64,000 nucleotides of DNA, taken from contig NZ_JAJEWM010000001.1 in assembly GCF_020687685.1 (NCBI RefSeq), positions 992,001-1,056,000 on the forward strand, in the 5' to 3' direction. The stretch is from Tessaracoccus sp. OS52. GTDB lineage: Bacteria > Actinomycetota > Actinomycetes > Propionibacteriales > Propionibacteriaceae. Positions 44,831-54,444 of this stretch are shown here, piece after piece. The position numbers and the translations under genes are program-made. Positions within the stretch are counted from its first letter, which is position 1; every line of letters begins with the position of its first letter. Below the pieces are notes generated by a model. It was not told the origin of the DNA. It searched no databases and saw only the letters and a list, made by a program, of their open reading frames with translations.

Positions 44831-45807
44831 CCGGCCTGCTGGTTCCGCTGCTCCTGCCGGAGTTCAAGTCGCCCGAGCGGCTCTGGGTGCTGTTGGCGCT
44901 GCCCGTTCTGGTGCTGCTCTACCTCCTGCTGATGCGGCTCAAGGGCAGGGTCTCGCTCCGCTTCACCAACACGGGCGTGCTCGGGTCCGTGGTGGGTTCG
45001 CAGCGACGGTGGACGCGCCACCTCGCCGTCGCGATGTCGTTGTGCTCGCTGGTGGCACTCGGGCTGGCCTGGGCCCAACCACTGGGCACCGAACGCGTGC
45101 CGCGGGAGCGGGCCACGGTCGTGATGGTGGTTGACACCTCGCTGTCCATGCAGGCCGAGGACGTGCCTCCTGACCGGTTGACCGCGGCCAAGGAGAGCGC
45201 CATGGCGTTCGTCAACGGCCTGCCGGACGGCTACAACGTCGCGCTCGTCTCGCTCAGCGGGACCCCGTCGATCAAGATGCCGCCCTCCATAGACCGAGGT
45301 GCCTTCGAACGCGCCCTCATGGCATTGAAGCTGGAGGAGGGCACGGCGCTGGGTGAAGCCATCAAGGTGTCCCTGGACGCCATCGACCAGGCCCCCGTGG
45401 GCGAGGGCGAGGAGGCGCCGCCGGCGATGATCGTCATGCTCTCAGACGGGACCAACACCGTCGGTGGCGGACCGCAGGCACCCGCCAACCAGGCCGCCGA
45501 GGCCGAGATCCCCATCTTCACAATTGCCTACGGGACGCAGAATGGTTACGTCGACGTCGACGGCCAGCGTGAGAACGTGGCCCCCGACGTCGCGACGCTC
45601 AAGGCGATCGCCGAGGAGACGGGGGGTGAGGCGGTGACGGCTGACAGTGCGGACTCGCTCGCCGACGCCTACAAGGAGATCGGCTCCTCCGTCGGTTACG
45701 AAGAGGTGTCCAAGCCGATCACGGCCCAGTACGCGTTCGGGGCGCTGGGGTTCGCGATCGTGGCTGCGCTGGGCGCAGTGATGATGGCTGCGAGGTGGCC
45801 GCGATGA
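44827..45807 (+). CDS. Membrane-anchored vWA protein (BatA-like)
   Basis: 326 residues. An N-terminal aerotolerance-type segment with a helix (LWVLLALPVLVLLYLLLMRL) is followed by a second helix near residue 65. The vWA domain has MIDAS VVMVVDTSLSMQAEDV, later TALGEAI and MLSDGTNTVGG, and a C-terminal helix ends the protein. GTG start overlaps the DUF58 stop. Such proteins bind a metal and present partners to the MoxR ATPase at the membrane. The second vWA gene overlaps its stop. Confidence 0.9.
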   Translation: MTGLLVPLLLPEFKSPERLWVLLALPVLVLLYLLLMRLKGRVSLRFTNTGVLGSVVGSQRRWTRHLAVAMSLCSLVALGLAWAQPLGTERVPRERATVVMVVDTSLSMQAEDVPPDRLTAAKESAMAFVNGLPDGYNVALVSLSGTPSIKMPPSIDRGAFERALMALKLEEGTALGEAIKVSLDAIDQAPVGEGEEAPPAMIVMLSDGTNTVGGGPQAPANQAAEAEIPIFTIAYGTQNGYVDVDGQRENVAPDVATLKAIAEETGGEAVTADSADSLADAYKEIGSSVGYEEVSKPITAQYAFGALGFAIVAALGAVMMAARWPR

Positions 45808-46763
45808 TGCTGCCGCTCGCCCTGGAGTTCCTGGCACCCGGGAGGTTGTGGGCACTGCTGGTGATCCCCGCCATCGCCGTGCTCTACGTCTTCCTGTCCG
45901 GCAGGCGGACCAAGGCCAACGTCTCCAACCGCCTCAAGCTCGTGATCCCCAAGGACGCCGCCTGGAAGCGCCACGGCGCCGTCCTGCTGGCGCTGCTGAG
46001 CCTGGCGTCCTTGATCCTCGCCTGGGCCATGCCCAAGGACTACGCCAACGTCCCCCGGGACCGGGCCTCGGTGGTGGTCGTCATCGACGTCTCCTGGTCC
46101 ATGGAGGCCACCGACGTCGAACCAAACCGGCTGCTGGCGGCCAAGGACTCGGCCAAGCAGTTCGTGATGAACCTGCCGGAGCGCTTCAACGTGGCACTGG
46201 TCTCGTTCGCGGGGACGGCGAACGTGGCGGTGCCGCCGACCACCGACCGTGGTGCCGTCACCAGAGCCATCGAGGCGCTGCAGATGGCCCCGTCGACCGC
46301 GACAGGGGAGGGCATCTACGCGAGTCTCGAAGCACTCAAGATGGTGCCGCCCAACCCCGACGACCCGGACTCGGTGCCGCCGGCTGCGATCGTCCTGCTC
46401 GCCGACGGCGCGACGAACATGGGCCGCGCGTCCGCGGGTGCGGCCGAGCAGGCCAAACAGCAAGGCGTCCCCATCTACACCATCGCCTATGGCACACAGG
46501 ACGGGTGGGTGGAGTCCAACGGCCAGCGGCAGCGAGTCGCGGTGGACCATTACGAACTCTCCGAGATCGCCAAGCGCTCGGGCGGCAAGAAGTTCTCGGC
46601 GGAGACCGCGAGTCAGCTGCGGGAGATCTACGAGGCCATCCGCTCCGACATCGGGTACGAGAAGGTCCCGATGGAGGTGACCGACCGCTACGCCGGCCTG
46701 GCCATCATCTTCGCGATCGCCGCCGCGCTGGGCGTGATCTCGCTCGGGGCCCGCTGGCCCTGA
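45804..46763 (+). CDS. Membrane-anchored vWA protein (BatA/BatB-like), second copy
   Basis: 319 residues, same architecture as the upstream gene: helix (LWALLVIPAIAVLYVFLSGR), second helix, vWA with MIDAS VVVVIDVSWSMEATDV, then TATGEGIYASLEAL and LLADGATNMGRAS, and a terminal helix. About half of positions look alike between the two proteins, consistent with duplication. An ATGA overlap with the previous gene selects this ATG. It closes the moxR operon; the S9 peptidase gene faces it 13 bases away. Confidence 0.88.
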   Translation: MMLPLALEFLAPGRLWALLVIPAIAVLYVFLSGRRTKANVSNRLKLVIPKDAAWKRHGAVLLALLSLASLILAWAMPKDYANVPRDRASVVVVIDVSWSMEATDVEPNRLLAAKDSAKQFVMNLPERFNVALVSFAGTANVAVPPTTDRGAVTRAIEALQMAPSTATGEGIYASLEALKMVPPNPDDPDSVPPAAIVLLADGATNMGRASAGAAEQAKQQGVPIYTIAYGTQDGWVESNGQRQRVAVDHYELSEIAKRSGGKKFSAETASQLREIYEAIRSDIGYEKVPMEVTDRYAGLAIIFAIAAALGVISLGARWP

Positions 46764-46776
46764 TCCGGGTCTGCGG

Positions 46777-48624
46777 TCAGGCCAGGTTCTCGATCGGGAG
46801 CACCGGCACGTCGGAGCTGTGCTCCATCCCGAAGACCTGCTGCAGGAACGAGACCTTGGCTTCCAGCGCCTGCCGCCGGGCGGCCATCGAGCGGAAGCCG
46901 TGGCCCTCGCCGTCGAACGTGATGAGGGCCAGCGGCTGGCCTTTGGCGCGGACCGCCTCGGCCATGTCGAAGGCCTGGTTGGGCGGGACCACCTTGTCGT
47001 CCAGCCCCTGCAGGATCAGCATCGGCGTGGCCAGGTGCTCCAGTTGCGTGATGGGGGAGCGCTCCAAGTAGGTCTGCTCGGCCTCCGGCCACGGTCCGAC
47101 GAGCGAGTCGGTGTAGTGGGATTCGGCCTTGTGGGTGTCGGTTGCGAGCGTTCGCAGGTCGGCGATCCCGTAGGAGCTGATCCCGGCGGCGAAGACGTCG
47201 GTGGTCACCAGGGCCTGCAGCGTCGTGTAGCCACCGGCGCTGCCTCCCATGATGGCTACGCGAGCAGGATCGGCCAACCCGGAGCCCGTGACCTCCCCGA
47301 CCGCCGCGACGACGTCGGACACGTCCAACAGGCCCCACCGACCCTTGAGGCGGTCCCGGTACGCGCGTCCGAACCCGGTCGAGCCCGAGTAGTTGACGTC
47401 CAGGACCGCGAAGCCGCGGGAGACCCAGAACTGGAACTCGCGGTCGTAGGCCGACAGGCTGGCGCTGGTCGGTCCACCGTGGGTCCGGACGAGCAGGGGT
47501 GGGTTCTCCACTGCGGGAGGAGCATAGAACCAGGACTGGACGGCCCCGGCGTCGCCGTCGGCCCAGCGGGCCTCGGGTGCGACCGGATCGGGCAGCGCGG
47601 CACCGCCGACGACCTCAGCGACGGTCCCGCCTGGGGAGATGTGGACGAGGGTCTCGGGGCGGTCCGGCCAGGCCGCGATGACGTAGATGTCCTCACCGAG
47701 AGCGGAGATGGATTCCACGAACGAGGTGCCGGGCAAGAGACGGGTGATACCGCCGGTGCTCGGCTGCCAGAGGGTGAGTGCGCCCGCGCCGTCGCCGATC
47801 TCGACGGTGGCGATCAGGTCGTCGTTGACCACGCACGCCGGCGGGGAGTCCAGCACCCACGTCGGGATGTCACAGTCACGCTCCAGCGCAAGTTGTGTCC
47901 GCTGCTCGCCGTCCCCGTGGTACCAGTTCCAGTACCCCGACTCGTCGGAACACCAGGCCAGCGCGTTGCCAAGCCAGAGCGGGTGCTGCGCACTCACGCC
48001 GTGACCCCCGGCGACGACGCGGAGGTCCTGGGTGTCGTCGAGGGAACCGAGCATGACCTCCGAGGAGTCCCAGCTCATGTCCGGGTGCATCCACTGGAAC
48101 CAGGCAAGCTCGTCGCCCCTCACCTGGGGACCCGCGTAGAAGTCCGCGCCCGTCACCAGCACGGTGCCGCCGTCGCCGTTGTCGCCGTCCAGGTCCAGCG
48201 AGACGATCTCCGTGCGGGGTTCCGGTGAGACGGCGTGATCCTCCCGGACGGCGACCAGGATTCGGCGGTGCGGGGCCAGGTGCAGCCCCCCGTACCGATA
48301 GCGCTCCTGTGGTGGCGTGATCGGGCGGTGGTCCTCGCCGTCGATCAGCCACAGCTGCCTGGAGAGGTCGTCGACGTAGGCGACCAGGTCGTCGGCCGCG
48401 TCGTAGGCGCCGCCGCCGTACTCCATCACCCGAGACCTTACGCTGGCCCCTGGAGTGAGATCCACGACCTCACCGTCCCGCAGCCGCCTGATGGTGGTGC
48501 GCTTGTCCTCGGCAGCGATGCTGGCGAGCCAGTGGATGCCGGAACCGGTGGCGCGGACCTGGCGGATCTGGTCCGTCCCGGTGAGGGCGTCGTCGAGCGA
48601 GATGTGTGGGGTCACGGTCCTCAT
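46777..48624 (-). CDS. S9 family peptidase (prolyl oligopeptidase-like)
   Basis: 615 residues. The first 360 residues are a beta-propeller with repeated Asp/Trp blades; the C-terminal part is an alpha/beta hydrolase. Catalytic Ser lies in VAIMGGSAGGYTTLQALV, Asp in ILQGLDDKVVPPNQ and His in FDGEGHGFRSM. LLVRTHGGPTSAS is the oxyanion region. No signal peptide, so cytosolic oligopeptide cleavage or acyl-aminoacyl release. Complete and of normal length. Confidence 0.92.
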   Translation of the reverse strand: MRTVTPHISLDDALTGTDQIRQVRATGSGIHWLASIAAEDKRTTIRRLRDGEVVDLTPGASVRSRVMEYGGGAYDAADDLVAYVDDLSRQLWLIDGEDHRPITPPQERYRYGGLHLAPHRRILVAVREDHAVSPEPRTEIVSLDLDGDNGDGGTVLVTGADFYAGPQVRGDELAWFQWMHPDMSWDSSEVMLGSLDDTQDLRVVAGGHGVSAQHPLWLGNALAWCSDESGYWNWYHGDGEQRTQLALERDCDIPTWVLDSPPACVVNDDLIATVEIGDGAGALTLWQPSTGGITRLLPGTSFVESISALGEDIYVIAAWPDRPETLVHISPGGTVAEVVGGAALPDPVAPEARWADGDAGAVQSWFYAPPAVENPPLLVRTHGGPTSASLSAYDREFQFWVSRGFAVLDVNYSGSTGFGRAYRDRLKGRWGLLDVSDVVAAVGEVTGSGLADPARVAIMGGSAGGYTTLQALVTTDVFAAGISSYGIADLRTLATDTHKAESHYTDSLVGPWPEAEQTYLERSPITQLEHLATPMLILQGLDDKVVPPNQAFDMAEAVRAKGQPLALITFDGEGHGFRSMAARRQALEAKVSFLQQVFGMEHSSDVPVLPIENLA

Positions 48625-48770
48625 GTATACCCCAAGACCATCAGGAGGTCACGGGACAGCAGGAAACCCCACGGTTGTAAGCGCGGCGGCGGTGGGGCAA
48701 GATGGGCAATAACTGGTACGGATGGATCGCAGGGGAAGGCAATCCCGCCGACACCAGGAGGAAACTGAAC

Positions 48771-49295
48771 ATGGCCGCACGCATGACTGCTGTGAGTCAG
48801 CCAAAGGCGCGAGGGATGCTGTTCATCCACTCGACGCCGGCTGCGCTGTGCCCTCATGTTGAATGGGCAGTTGGCGCCATTCTGGATTGCCAGATCAATT
48901 TCGACTGGTCCGAACAGCCGGCCGAGCGCGGCTCCCGTCGCGCCGAGGTCTCGTGGGTGGGGCGCGCCGGCGCCGGCGCGGAGCTGGCCAGCAAGTTGGC
49001 CGGTTTCCAGCGCCTCCGCTTCGAGGTGACCGAGGACCCGTCTCCGGGTGCCGACGGCCAGAGGTTCAGCTACACCCCCTCCCTCGGTGCGTTCAGCGCG
49101 ACCGTCGGGGTTCACGGCGACATCCTCGTCGGCGAGGACCGCATCAAGCGGGCCGTGGCGAACGATGCGCTCGGAGGAGAGAGCATCCATCAGGCGCTTG
49201 AGAAGCTGCTTGGGATTCCATGGGACGACGAACTCGACGTGTTCCGCTATGCAAGCGACGACGTGCCGGTGCGCTGGCTGCACCAAGTGGTGTGA
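48771..49295 (+). CDS. DUF3145 protein
   Basis: 174 residues. The actinobacterial DUF3145 pattern is visible in ARGMLFIHSTPAALCPHVEW, FDWSEQPAERGSRRAEVSW, RFEVTEDPSPGADGQRFSYT and GIPWDDELDVFRYASD. Function is unknown, though the family is nearly restricted to Actinomycetota. A CAGGAGG about ten bases upstream picks ATG MAARMTAV over an earlier in-frame ATG. Confidence 0.93.
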   Translation: MAARMTAVSQPKARGMLFIHSTPAALCPHVEWAVGAILDCQINFDWSEQPAERGSRRAEVSWVGRAGAGAELASKLAGFQRLRFEVTEDPSPGADGQRFSYTPSLGAFSATVGVHGDILVGEDRIKRAVANDALGGESIHQALEKLLGIPWDDELDVFRYASDDVPVRWLHQVV

Positions 49296-49332
49296 GCGGT
49301 TGTCCCCGGACGACAGGGGACGGGCCGCCCAC

Positions 49333-49338
49333 TAGGCT
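49333..49338 (+). promoter_or_regulatory. -10 box of the small membrane protein gene (leaderless)
   Basis: TAGGCT lies six bases before the ATG at 49345. Confidence 0.5.
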
Positions 49339-49344
49339 GGCTCG

Positions 49345-49539
49345 ATGGACTCACCGATCGTGCGCATCCTGATGGCGACGCTGTTCACCACGGTGCTGGT
49401 GGTCGTGACGTTCATCGTCGTGGGCCTGCTGCTGGGCGACTACATCGGGCGACTGGGCATGGTCGTCACCCTCATGGTGGCCGCCATCGGATGGTGGGTG
49501 GTGGCGCAGCGGCTCTTCCGCATCAATCAGAGAGGCTGA
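49345..49539 (+). CDS. Small two-helix membrane protein
   Basis: 64 residues, unrecognised. Two hydrophobic stretches (LMATLFTTVLVVVTFIVVGL and LGMVVTLMVAAIGWWVVAQR) are separated by GDYIGR, ending in a basic tail. The -10 box six bases upstream and strong third-position GC bias support expression. It lies between DUF3145 and the terminator that faces the fab operon. Confidence 0.65.
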   Translation: MDSPIVRILMATLFTTVLVVVTFIVVGLLLGDYIGRLGMVVTLMVAAIGWWVVAQRLFRINQRG

Positions 49540-49579
49540 GCGTCGGCCAGTTCACCCCAGAGTGTTCCTCCATGACGAA

Positions 49580-49612
49580 GCGCCTCCCACGACATCATGT
49601 CGTGGGAGGCGC
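49580..49612. terminator. Strong bidirectional hairpin between convergent transcripts
   Basis: A perfect 15-bp stem (GCGCCTCCCACGACA and its complement) with a 3-base loop sits between the small membrane protein gene and the fabF end. No T-run on either strand, as often in high-GC genomes. Confidence 0.75.
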
Positions 49613-49633
49613 AGCTGGACGGCCGTCGGTTGT

Positions 49634-50893
49634 TCAGGCTGTGATGTTCTCGTTGGTGACCGCGATGGCGACGTTGTGACCGCCGAAGCCGAACGAGTTG
49701 TTGATCGCCGCGAGGTCGCCGTCGGGCAACTGGCGGTTCTCGGTGGCGACGTCGATGCCCAGGTCCGGTTCGAGTTCGTCCACGTTGATGGTGCCGGGCA
49801 CTACCCGCTCGTGCAGCGCCATGACGGTTGCGAACGTCTCCAGTGCGCCGGCGCCACCCAGCAGGTGTCCGGTCATGGACTTGGTGCCGTTGACGATGAC
49901 CTTCGCCGCATGGTCCCCGAGGGCCTTGCGGATGGAGCCGGCCTCCGTCACGTCGCCCTGCGGCGTGGAGGTCGCGTGCGCGTTGATGTGGACGATGTCG
50001 GTGGCGTCCAATCCGGCCTCGGTGAGAGCGCGCTTCATGGCCAGGGACTGTCCGTAGCCGATCGGGTCGGGCTGGACCATGTCGTGGGAGTCCGCGGAGA
50101 TCCCGGCGCCGGCCAGCGTGCCGTAGATGCGTGCGCCGCGAGCCTGTGCGTGCTCGAGGGTCTCGATCACCATCAGGACGGCACCCTCACCAAGGACGAA
50201 CCCGTCCCGGTTGACGTCCCAGGGACGCGACGCGCGCTCGGGGTCGTCGTTGCGGCGTGAAAGCGCCTGCATGTTGGCGAACGATGCGATGGGCAGCGGG
50301 TGGATGACCGCTTCGGTGCCACCCACGACTGCGACGTCCGCACGCCCCAGGCGCAACATGTCGAGTCCCAGCGAGATCGCCTCGTTGGAGGACGCACAAG
50401 CTGAGACGGGGGTGTGGATCCCGGCGCGGGCGCCGAGCTTGAGGCCGATGTTGGCGGCCGGGGCGTTGGCCATCAGCATCGGGATGGTGAAGGGTGAGAC
50501 CCGCCGGGAGCCCTTCTCCTTCTGGACGTCCCACTGTCCGAGCAGCGACTGCAGGCCGCCGATTCCGGTGGCGCAGGCCACCCCCAGCCGGTCGCGTTCG
50601 ACCGGGTTCTCCTCGCCGAGACCGAAACCGGCGTCGCGCCAGGCCTCGAGCCCGGCCACGAGCGCGAGCTGCGAGGCACGGTCGAGGCGGCGGGCCTCGA
50701 CGCGGTCGATCACCTCGGTGGGCTCCACCGCCGCGCTCGCCGCGATGCTCACCGGCAGGTCCGAAACCCAGTCCTGGGTGAGGGCCTTCACGCCGGAGCG
50801 GCCTGCGAGCAGGCCCTCCCAGGTGTCAGGGGCGGTCCCACCCAAAGGGGTGGTAGCACCGAAACCCGTGATTACAACGGTGGTCGCTGGCAT
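49634..50893 (-). CDS. fabF: Beta-ketoacyl-ACP synthase II
   Basis: 419 residues, thiolase fold. Catalytic Cys in TPVSACASSNEAISLG, the two histidines in NAHATSTPQGD and TKSMTGHLLGGAGALET, and the terminal NNSFGFGGHNVAIAV glycine-rich loop. It elongates acyl-ACP by malonyl-ACP condensation. GGAGC lies seven bases before the ATG. Last gene of the fasR-fabD-fabH-acpP-fabF run. Confidence 0.96.
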   Translation of the reverse strand: MPATTVVITGFGATTPLGGTAPDTWEGLLAGRSGVKALTQDWVSDLPVSIAASAAVEPTEVIDRVEARRLDRASQLALVAGLEAWRDAGFGLGEENPVERDRLGVACATGIGGLQSLLGQWDVQKEKGSRRVSPFTIPMLMANAPAANIGLKLGARAGIHTPVSACASSNEAISLGLDMLRLGRADVAVVGGTEAVIHPLPIASFANMQALSRRNDDPERASRPWDVNRDGFVLGEGAVLMVIETLEHAQARGARIYGTLAGAGISADSHDMVQPDPIGYGQSLAMKRALTEAGLDATDIVHINAHATSTPQGDVTEAGSIRKALGDHAAKVIVNGTKSMTGHLLGGAGALETFATVMALHERVVPGTINVDELEPDLGIDVATENRQLPDGDLAAINNSFGFGGHNVAIAVTNENITA

Positions 50894-50932
50894 GTTGTGC
50901 TCCTGGTCTTGAACGGCTGGGGGCTCAAGGGC

Positions 50933-51178
50933 TCAGTTGGCTGCGCGCTCGATGTAGGCGACGGCGTCGCCGACCGTCTTGAGGTTCTTGGAGTCCTCGT
51001 CGGGGATGGAGACGCCGAACTTGTCCTCGCAGGCGTAGATGATCTCGACCATCGACAGCGAGTCGACGCCCAGATCGTCGACGAAGGACTTGTCCAGCTG
51101 GACGTCCTCGGGTGCGACGCCGGCAACGTCGTTGACGATCTCGGCCAGGTCGGTGCGGATTTCCTCGGTGCTTGCCAT
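50933..51178 (-). CDS. acpP: Acyl carrier protein
   Basis: 81 residues. The phosphopantetheine site Ser is in DDLGVDSLSMVEIIYACED; the protein is acidic and four-helical as usual. AAGGAG seven bases upstream. It carries growing acyl chains between FabH, FabF and FabD products; no second ACP is visible in the window. Confidence 0.96.
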   Translation of the reverse strand: MASTEEIRTDLAEIVNDVAGVAPEDVQLDKSFVDDLGVDSLSMVEIIYACEDKFGVSIPDEDSKNLKTVGDAVAYIERAAN

Positions 51179-51211
51179 TGGTGGCTCCTTTTCAGGTGGT
51201 GGTGGTTGTGA

Positions 51212-52201
51212 TCAGGGCAGGATGACGGTCTGGCCCGCGAAGACCAGTCCAGCGCCGAACCCTATGATCAGTGCGGTCTGACCGCTGGTGGCCTCGCCCG
51301 TTTCGAGCAGTGCCTCCATCGCCAGCGGAACGGAGGCCGCAGACGAATTGCCCATGTTCACGATGTCGCGCGCGACGACAACGCCCTCGGGCAGCTTGAG
51401 GTGGCGCAACATCGAATCGGTGATCCGGTTGTTGGCCTGGTGGGGGATGAAGACGTCGAGGTCCTCGGGTTCGAGTCCGGCGACCTCGAGCGCTTCCAGC
51501 GCCTTGGTGGCGATGTAGGTGGTTGCCCACTTGAAGACCGTGCGGCCCTCCATGTGGATGTAGGGCGGCTCGCCGCCCCGGTCCTCGCGCCAGTCATCGA
51601 TGGTGATGATCTCGTGCTGGTCAGGATTGGAGCCCCACACCACGGGTCCGATCGCCGGGGTGTCGCTGGGGCCGATGATGGCCGCGCCCGCGCCGTCGGA
51701 GAACAGGAAGGCGGTGGAGCGGTCCTTGATGTCGATGAACCGCGAGAGCAGCTCGACCCCGATCACCAGGACGTGCTTGGCCTGTCCGGTGCGCACCATC
51801 GCCTCCCCGGAGGCGACGCCGTAGCTGAAGCCTGCGCAGGCGGCGGAAATGTCGTAGGCGGCCGGGTTGCTGGGAAGGCCGAGCTCGGATGCGACGATCG
51901 CGGCGAGCGAGGGGGTCTGCTGGAAGTGCGACACGGTGCTGACCACGACGGCGTCGATGTCGGCGAGTTCCAGCCCGGCGCGCTCGATGGCCTTGCGCGC
52001 GGCCGCCACTGACAGGGAGGTGGCCGTCTCGTCCTCGGTGGCCCAGCGGCGTTCCTTGATGCCGGTGCGCTGCGTGATCCACTCGTCGGTCGAGTCGATC
52101 ATGGTGCACATCTCCTCGTTGTCGACGACGCGGCTCCCGCGGGCGCCCCCAACCGACATGATGCGTGCGTACTGGGCACCCTGCGACGGTGTGATGGTCA
52201 A
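51212..52201 (-). CDS. fabH: Beta-ketoacyl-ACP synthase III
   Basis: 329 residues. Cys in [20 protein letters not shown], His in [17 protein letters not shown] and Asn in [20 protein letters not shown] complete the KAS III triad. It starts fatty acid chains from acyl-CoA, and in actinobacteria usually prefers branched or short primers. TTG start with GAGGAGG six bases upstream; fabD ends ten bases before. Confidence 0.95.
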   Translation of the reverse strand: MTITPSQGAQYARIMSVGGARGSRVVDNEEMCTMIDSTDEWITQRTGIKERRWATEDETATSLSVAAARKAIERAGLELADIDAVVVSTVSHFQQTPSLAAIVASELGLPSNPAAYDISAACAGFSYGVASGEAMVRTGQAKHVLVIGVELLSRFIDIKDRSTAFLFSDGAGAAIIGPSDTPAIGPVVWGSNPDQHEIITIDDWREDRGGEPPYIHMEGRTVFKWATTYIATKALEALEVAGLEPEDLDVFIPHQANNRITDSMLRHLKLPEGVVVARDIVNMGNSSAASVPLAMEALLETGEATSGQTALIIGFGAGLVFAGQTVILP

Positions 52202-52211
52202 GTCAGCCTCC

Positions 52212-53153
52212 TCAGGCGTTCGCTGCGGACGAGCCGGCGTGGTTGTCCACGAAGGTCCGAGCGTCGTCGATCTGGTCCGGTGTGTTCAGGGAGAACAACT
52301 CCACGCCCTGCAGGTTGCGCTTGGCGATCCCCGTGAGCGTACCCGACGGCGTGAGCTCCAGCAGACCGGTCACGCCGAGGTCGGCCATCGTCGCCATGCA
52401 CAGGTCCCAGCGGACGGGGTTGGCCACCTGGGCGACGATCCGGTCCAGGACCTCCCGCCCGCTGGTCACGACGGCGCCGTCGGCGTTGCTGAGCAGTCTG
52501 GTCCTCGGTTCCCCGGGAGTGGTGCCCGAAACCAGGGCTCGCAGACGTGCGACGGCCGGCTCCATGTGAACCGTGTGGAAGGCGCCCGCGACGCTGAGCG
52601 GGACCAGCCGGGCACGGCGGGGGGCATCGGCGGCCAGCGCCTCGAGCTGCTCGACGGTGCCGGCCGCGACGATCTGGCCGCGCCCGTTGTTGTTGGCAGG
52701 TGTCAGGCCGGCTCGCTCCAACGCGGCCAGCACATCCTCGACCTCGCCGCCGACGACGGCGGTCATGGAGGTCGGGCGCAGGGCTGAGGCCTCTGCCATC
52801 GCCCTGCCGCGTTCGCGCACCAGCACCATCGCCTGGGACTCGGAAACCACTCCGCTCAACGCGGCCACGGTCAGTTCTCCGACGGAGTGGCCCGCCAGTA
52901 CGGTCTCAGGGCGGAAGGCGCCAGCGTCGGTCAGCGGCAGTGCGGTGATGATGCCGGCGGCCACCAGGAGCGGTTGCGCGACGGCGGTGTCCCGGATGGT
53001 CTCGGCATCGGCCTCGGTGCCGTAGCGCGCAAGGTCCAGTTCGGCTGCCTCGCCCAACTCGGTGAGTTTCTCCGCGAACTGGGGTTCAGCGAGCCAGGCG
53101 GAGAGGAAGCCGGGGGTCTGGGCACCCTGTCCCGGGGCGACGATTGCAAGCAC
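52212..53153 (-). CDS. fabD: Malonyl-CoA:ACP transacylase
   Basis: 313 residues. [18 protein letters not shown] opens the fold, [17 protein letters not shown] holds the nucleophile Ser, and [14 protein letters not shown] the His. It loads malonyl onto ACP for FabH and FabF. GTG start; the long open frame upstream reads across the fasR 3' end and is not coding. Confidence 0.95.
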   Translation of the reverse strand: MLAIVAPGQGAQTPGFLSAWLAEPQFAEKLTELGEAAELDLARYGTEADAETIRDTAVAQPLLVAAGIITALPLTDAGAFRPETVLAGHSVGELTVAALSGVVSESQAMVLVRERGRAMAEASALRPTSMTAVVGGEVEDVLAALERAGLTPANNNGRGQIVAAGTVEQLEALAADAPRRARLVPLSVAGAFHTVHMEPAVARLRALVSGTTPGEPRTRLLSNADGAVVTSGREVLDRIVAQVANPVRWDLCMATMADLGVTGLLELTPSGTLTGIAKRNLQGVELFSLNTPDQIDDARTFVDNHAGSSAANA

Positions 53154-53209
53154 GTTCCTACTCTGCCCCCTGAGGTGCCAGGAGTGCCGGACCGGATGCG
53201 ACGAATTTC

Positions 53210-54421
53210 TCAGGGGGCGGTTTGTGGGGTCTCCACAAGCCGGCCAAGGGTGATCGCCATCCGCAGGATGTAGGCCTCGCGGGCGTCGGAGGGGTTGTAG
53301 CCGGTGACGTCCTGGATGCGTTTCACGCGGTAGCGCACGGTGTTGGGGTGGATGAACAGGGCCCGGGCAGTGGCCTCGGTGGAGGATCCGGAGTCCAGGA
53401 AGCCCACGCAGGTTTCCAACAATTCCTTGGACCCCCGCAGGGATCCGTAGATGTCGTGCGCAAGCGTGCGGCGCGCGTGCCCGTCGCCGGAGAGGGCCCG
53501 CTCCGGCAGCAGGTCGACCGAAAGCATCGTGCGTGGTCCTTCGGGCCAAGCCTTGGCGGCGCGGTACCCGGAGGCGGCTGCCCGTGCAGAGGCGGGAGCC
53601 CCGGAGAGGCTGTCCGCGATGGGGCCGACCACGACTGGACCGTCGGCGAAGTGGACCTCGAGTTGAGAGATCAGGTCGCAGGTTGCGACGGGGTCGGTGA
53701 CACCGTCGCCGCCGAAGATGCACACCAGCCGGTCGCCCTGGGGTGCGGCCAGCATCTCCAACCCGAGGTGCCGGGCTGCGCGGCGGAGCTCGTCGATGCC
53801 TGCTTCCTTGGGGGTGGCCGCAATCGCGACGGCGACCTTCGAGTTGGTCGGCCAGCCCAGCGTCGATGCCCGAGAGAGCACGGATTCGTCGGTCTCGGCC
53901 CGCACGACGGCGTCGACGACAGTGGCCTCGATGCGCGAGTCCCAGGCCCCGCGCGCCTCGGCGGCCTTCGCGTAGATGGCCGCCGCGCCGAAGGCGATCT
54001 CCCGGGAGTAGTGCACGATCCCGAGCAGGAGGGCTTGCCGGTCACCGCGTGGGAGCAGGTGCTGGATCTGTTCCTCGACCACCTCGGTGGTCGTCCGGAC
54101 CAGGTCGACGGTCTGGCGCAATGTGATCCGTCCTGCCATGGCACGGGGGGCTGCGGCGAAGACCGACTCAGGCTCGAAGTCCTCACCGGAGAGCCACGTG
54201 ACGAAGCCGTCGATGCCGCTGCGGGCAAGGACGCTGATCCAGGAGCGGGACTCTGCGTCGAGCTTCGGGAACCACTTGTGGCGGGACTCCATCGCCGCCA
54301 GGGTGGCGGTGTTCATGGTGGCGGTGGCGGCCCGGAGTCGCTTCAGGATGGCGGCGCGGGTGCGCGCCGAGCCCACCTGAGCCGGCAGGGTGCCGGCCCT
54401 GACACGCTGAGTTGAGTCCAT
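53210..54421 (-). CDS. fasR: PucR-type regulator, FasR-like
   Basis: 403 residues. The C-terminal helix-turn-helix ARALFIHPNTVRYRVKRIQD is the PucR-family domain, preceded by a GGDEF-like degenerate middle region (LVCIFGGDGVTDPV, VVVGPIADSLSGAPASARAA). In Streptomyces the protein in this place directly upstream of fabD is FasR, an activator of fatty-acid genes; order and orientation are identical here. It lies 57 bases before fabD. TAGTCT six bases upstream fixes the ATG. Confidence 0.88.
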   Translation of the reverse strand: MDSTQRVRAGTLPAQVGSARTRAAILKRLRAATATMNTATLAAMESRHKWFPKLDAESRSWISVLARSGIDGFVTWLSGEDFEPESVFAAAPRAMAGRITLRQTVDLVRTTTEVVEEQIQHLLPRGDRQALLLGIVHYSREIAFGAAAIYAKAAEARGAWDSRIEATVVDAVVRAETDESVLSRASTLGWPTNSKVAVAIAATPKEAGIDELRRAARHLGLEMLAAPQGDRLVCIFGGDGVTDPVATCDLISQLEVHFADGPVVVGPIADSLSGAPASARAAASGYRAAKAWPEGPRTMLSVDLLPERALSGDGHARRTLAHDIYGSLRGSKELLETCVGFLDSGSSTEATARALFIHPNTVRYRVKRIQDVTGYNPSDAREAYILRMAITLGRLVETPQTAP

Positions 54422-54427
54422 CCGCCC

Positions 54428-54433
54428 AGACTA
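54428..54433 (-). promoter_or_regulatory. -10 box of fasR (leaderless)
   Basis: TAGTCT on the minus strand, six bases before the fasR ATG and inside the 23-base gap to the next gene. Confidence 0.5.
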
Positions 54434-54444
54434 GTGGTTGCCGA

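Noticed and set aside
49580-49612. Hairpin as a CRISPR-like or mobile-element repeat
   Set aside because: A single copy between convergent genes; best explained as a terminator.
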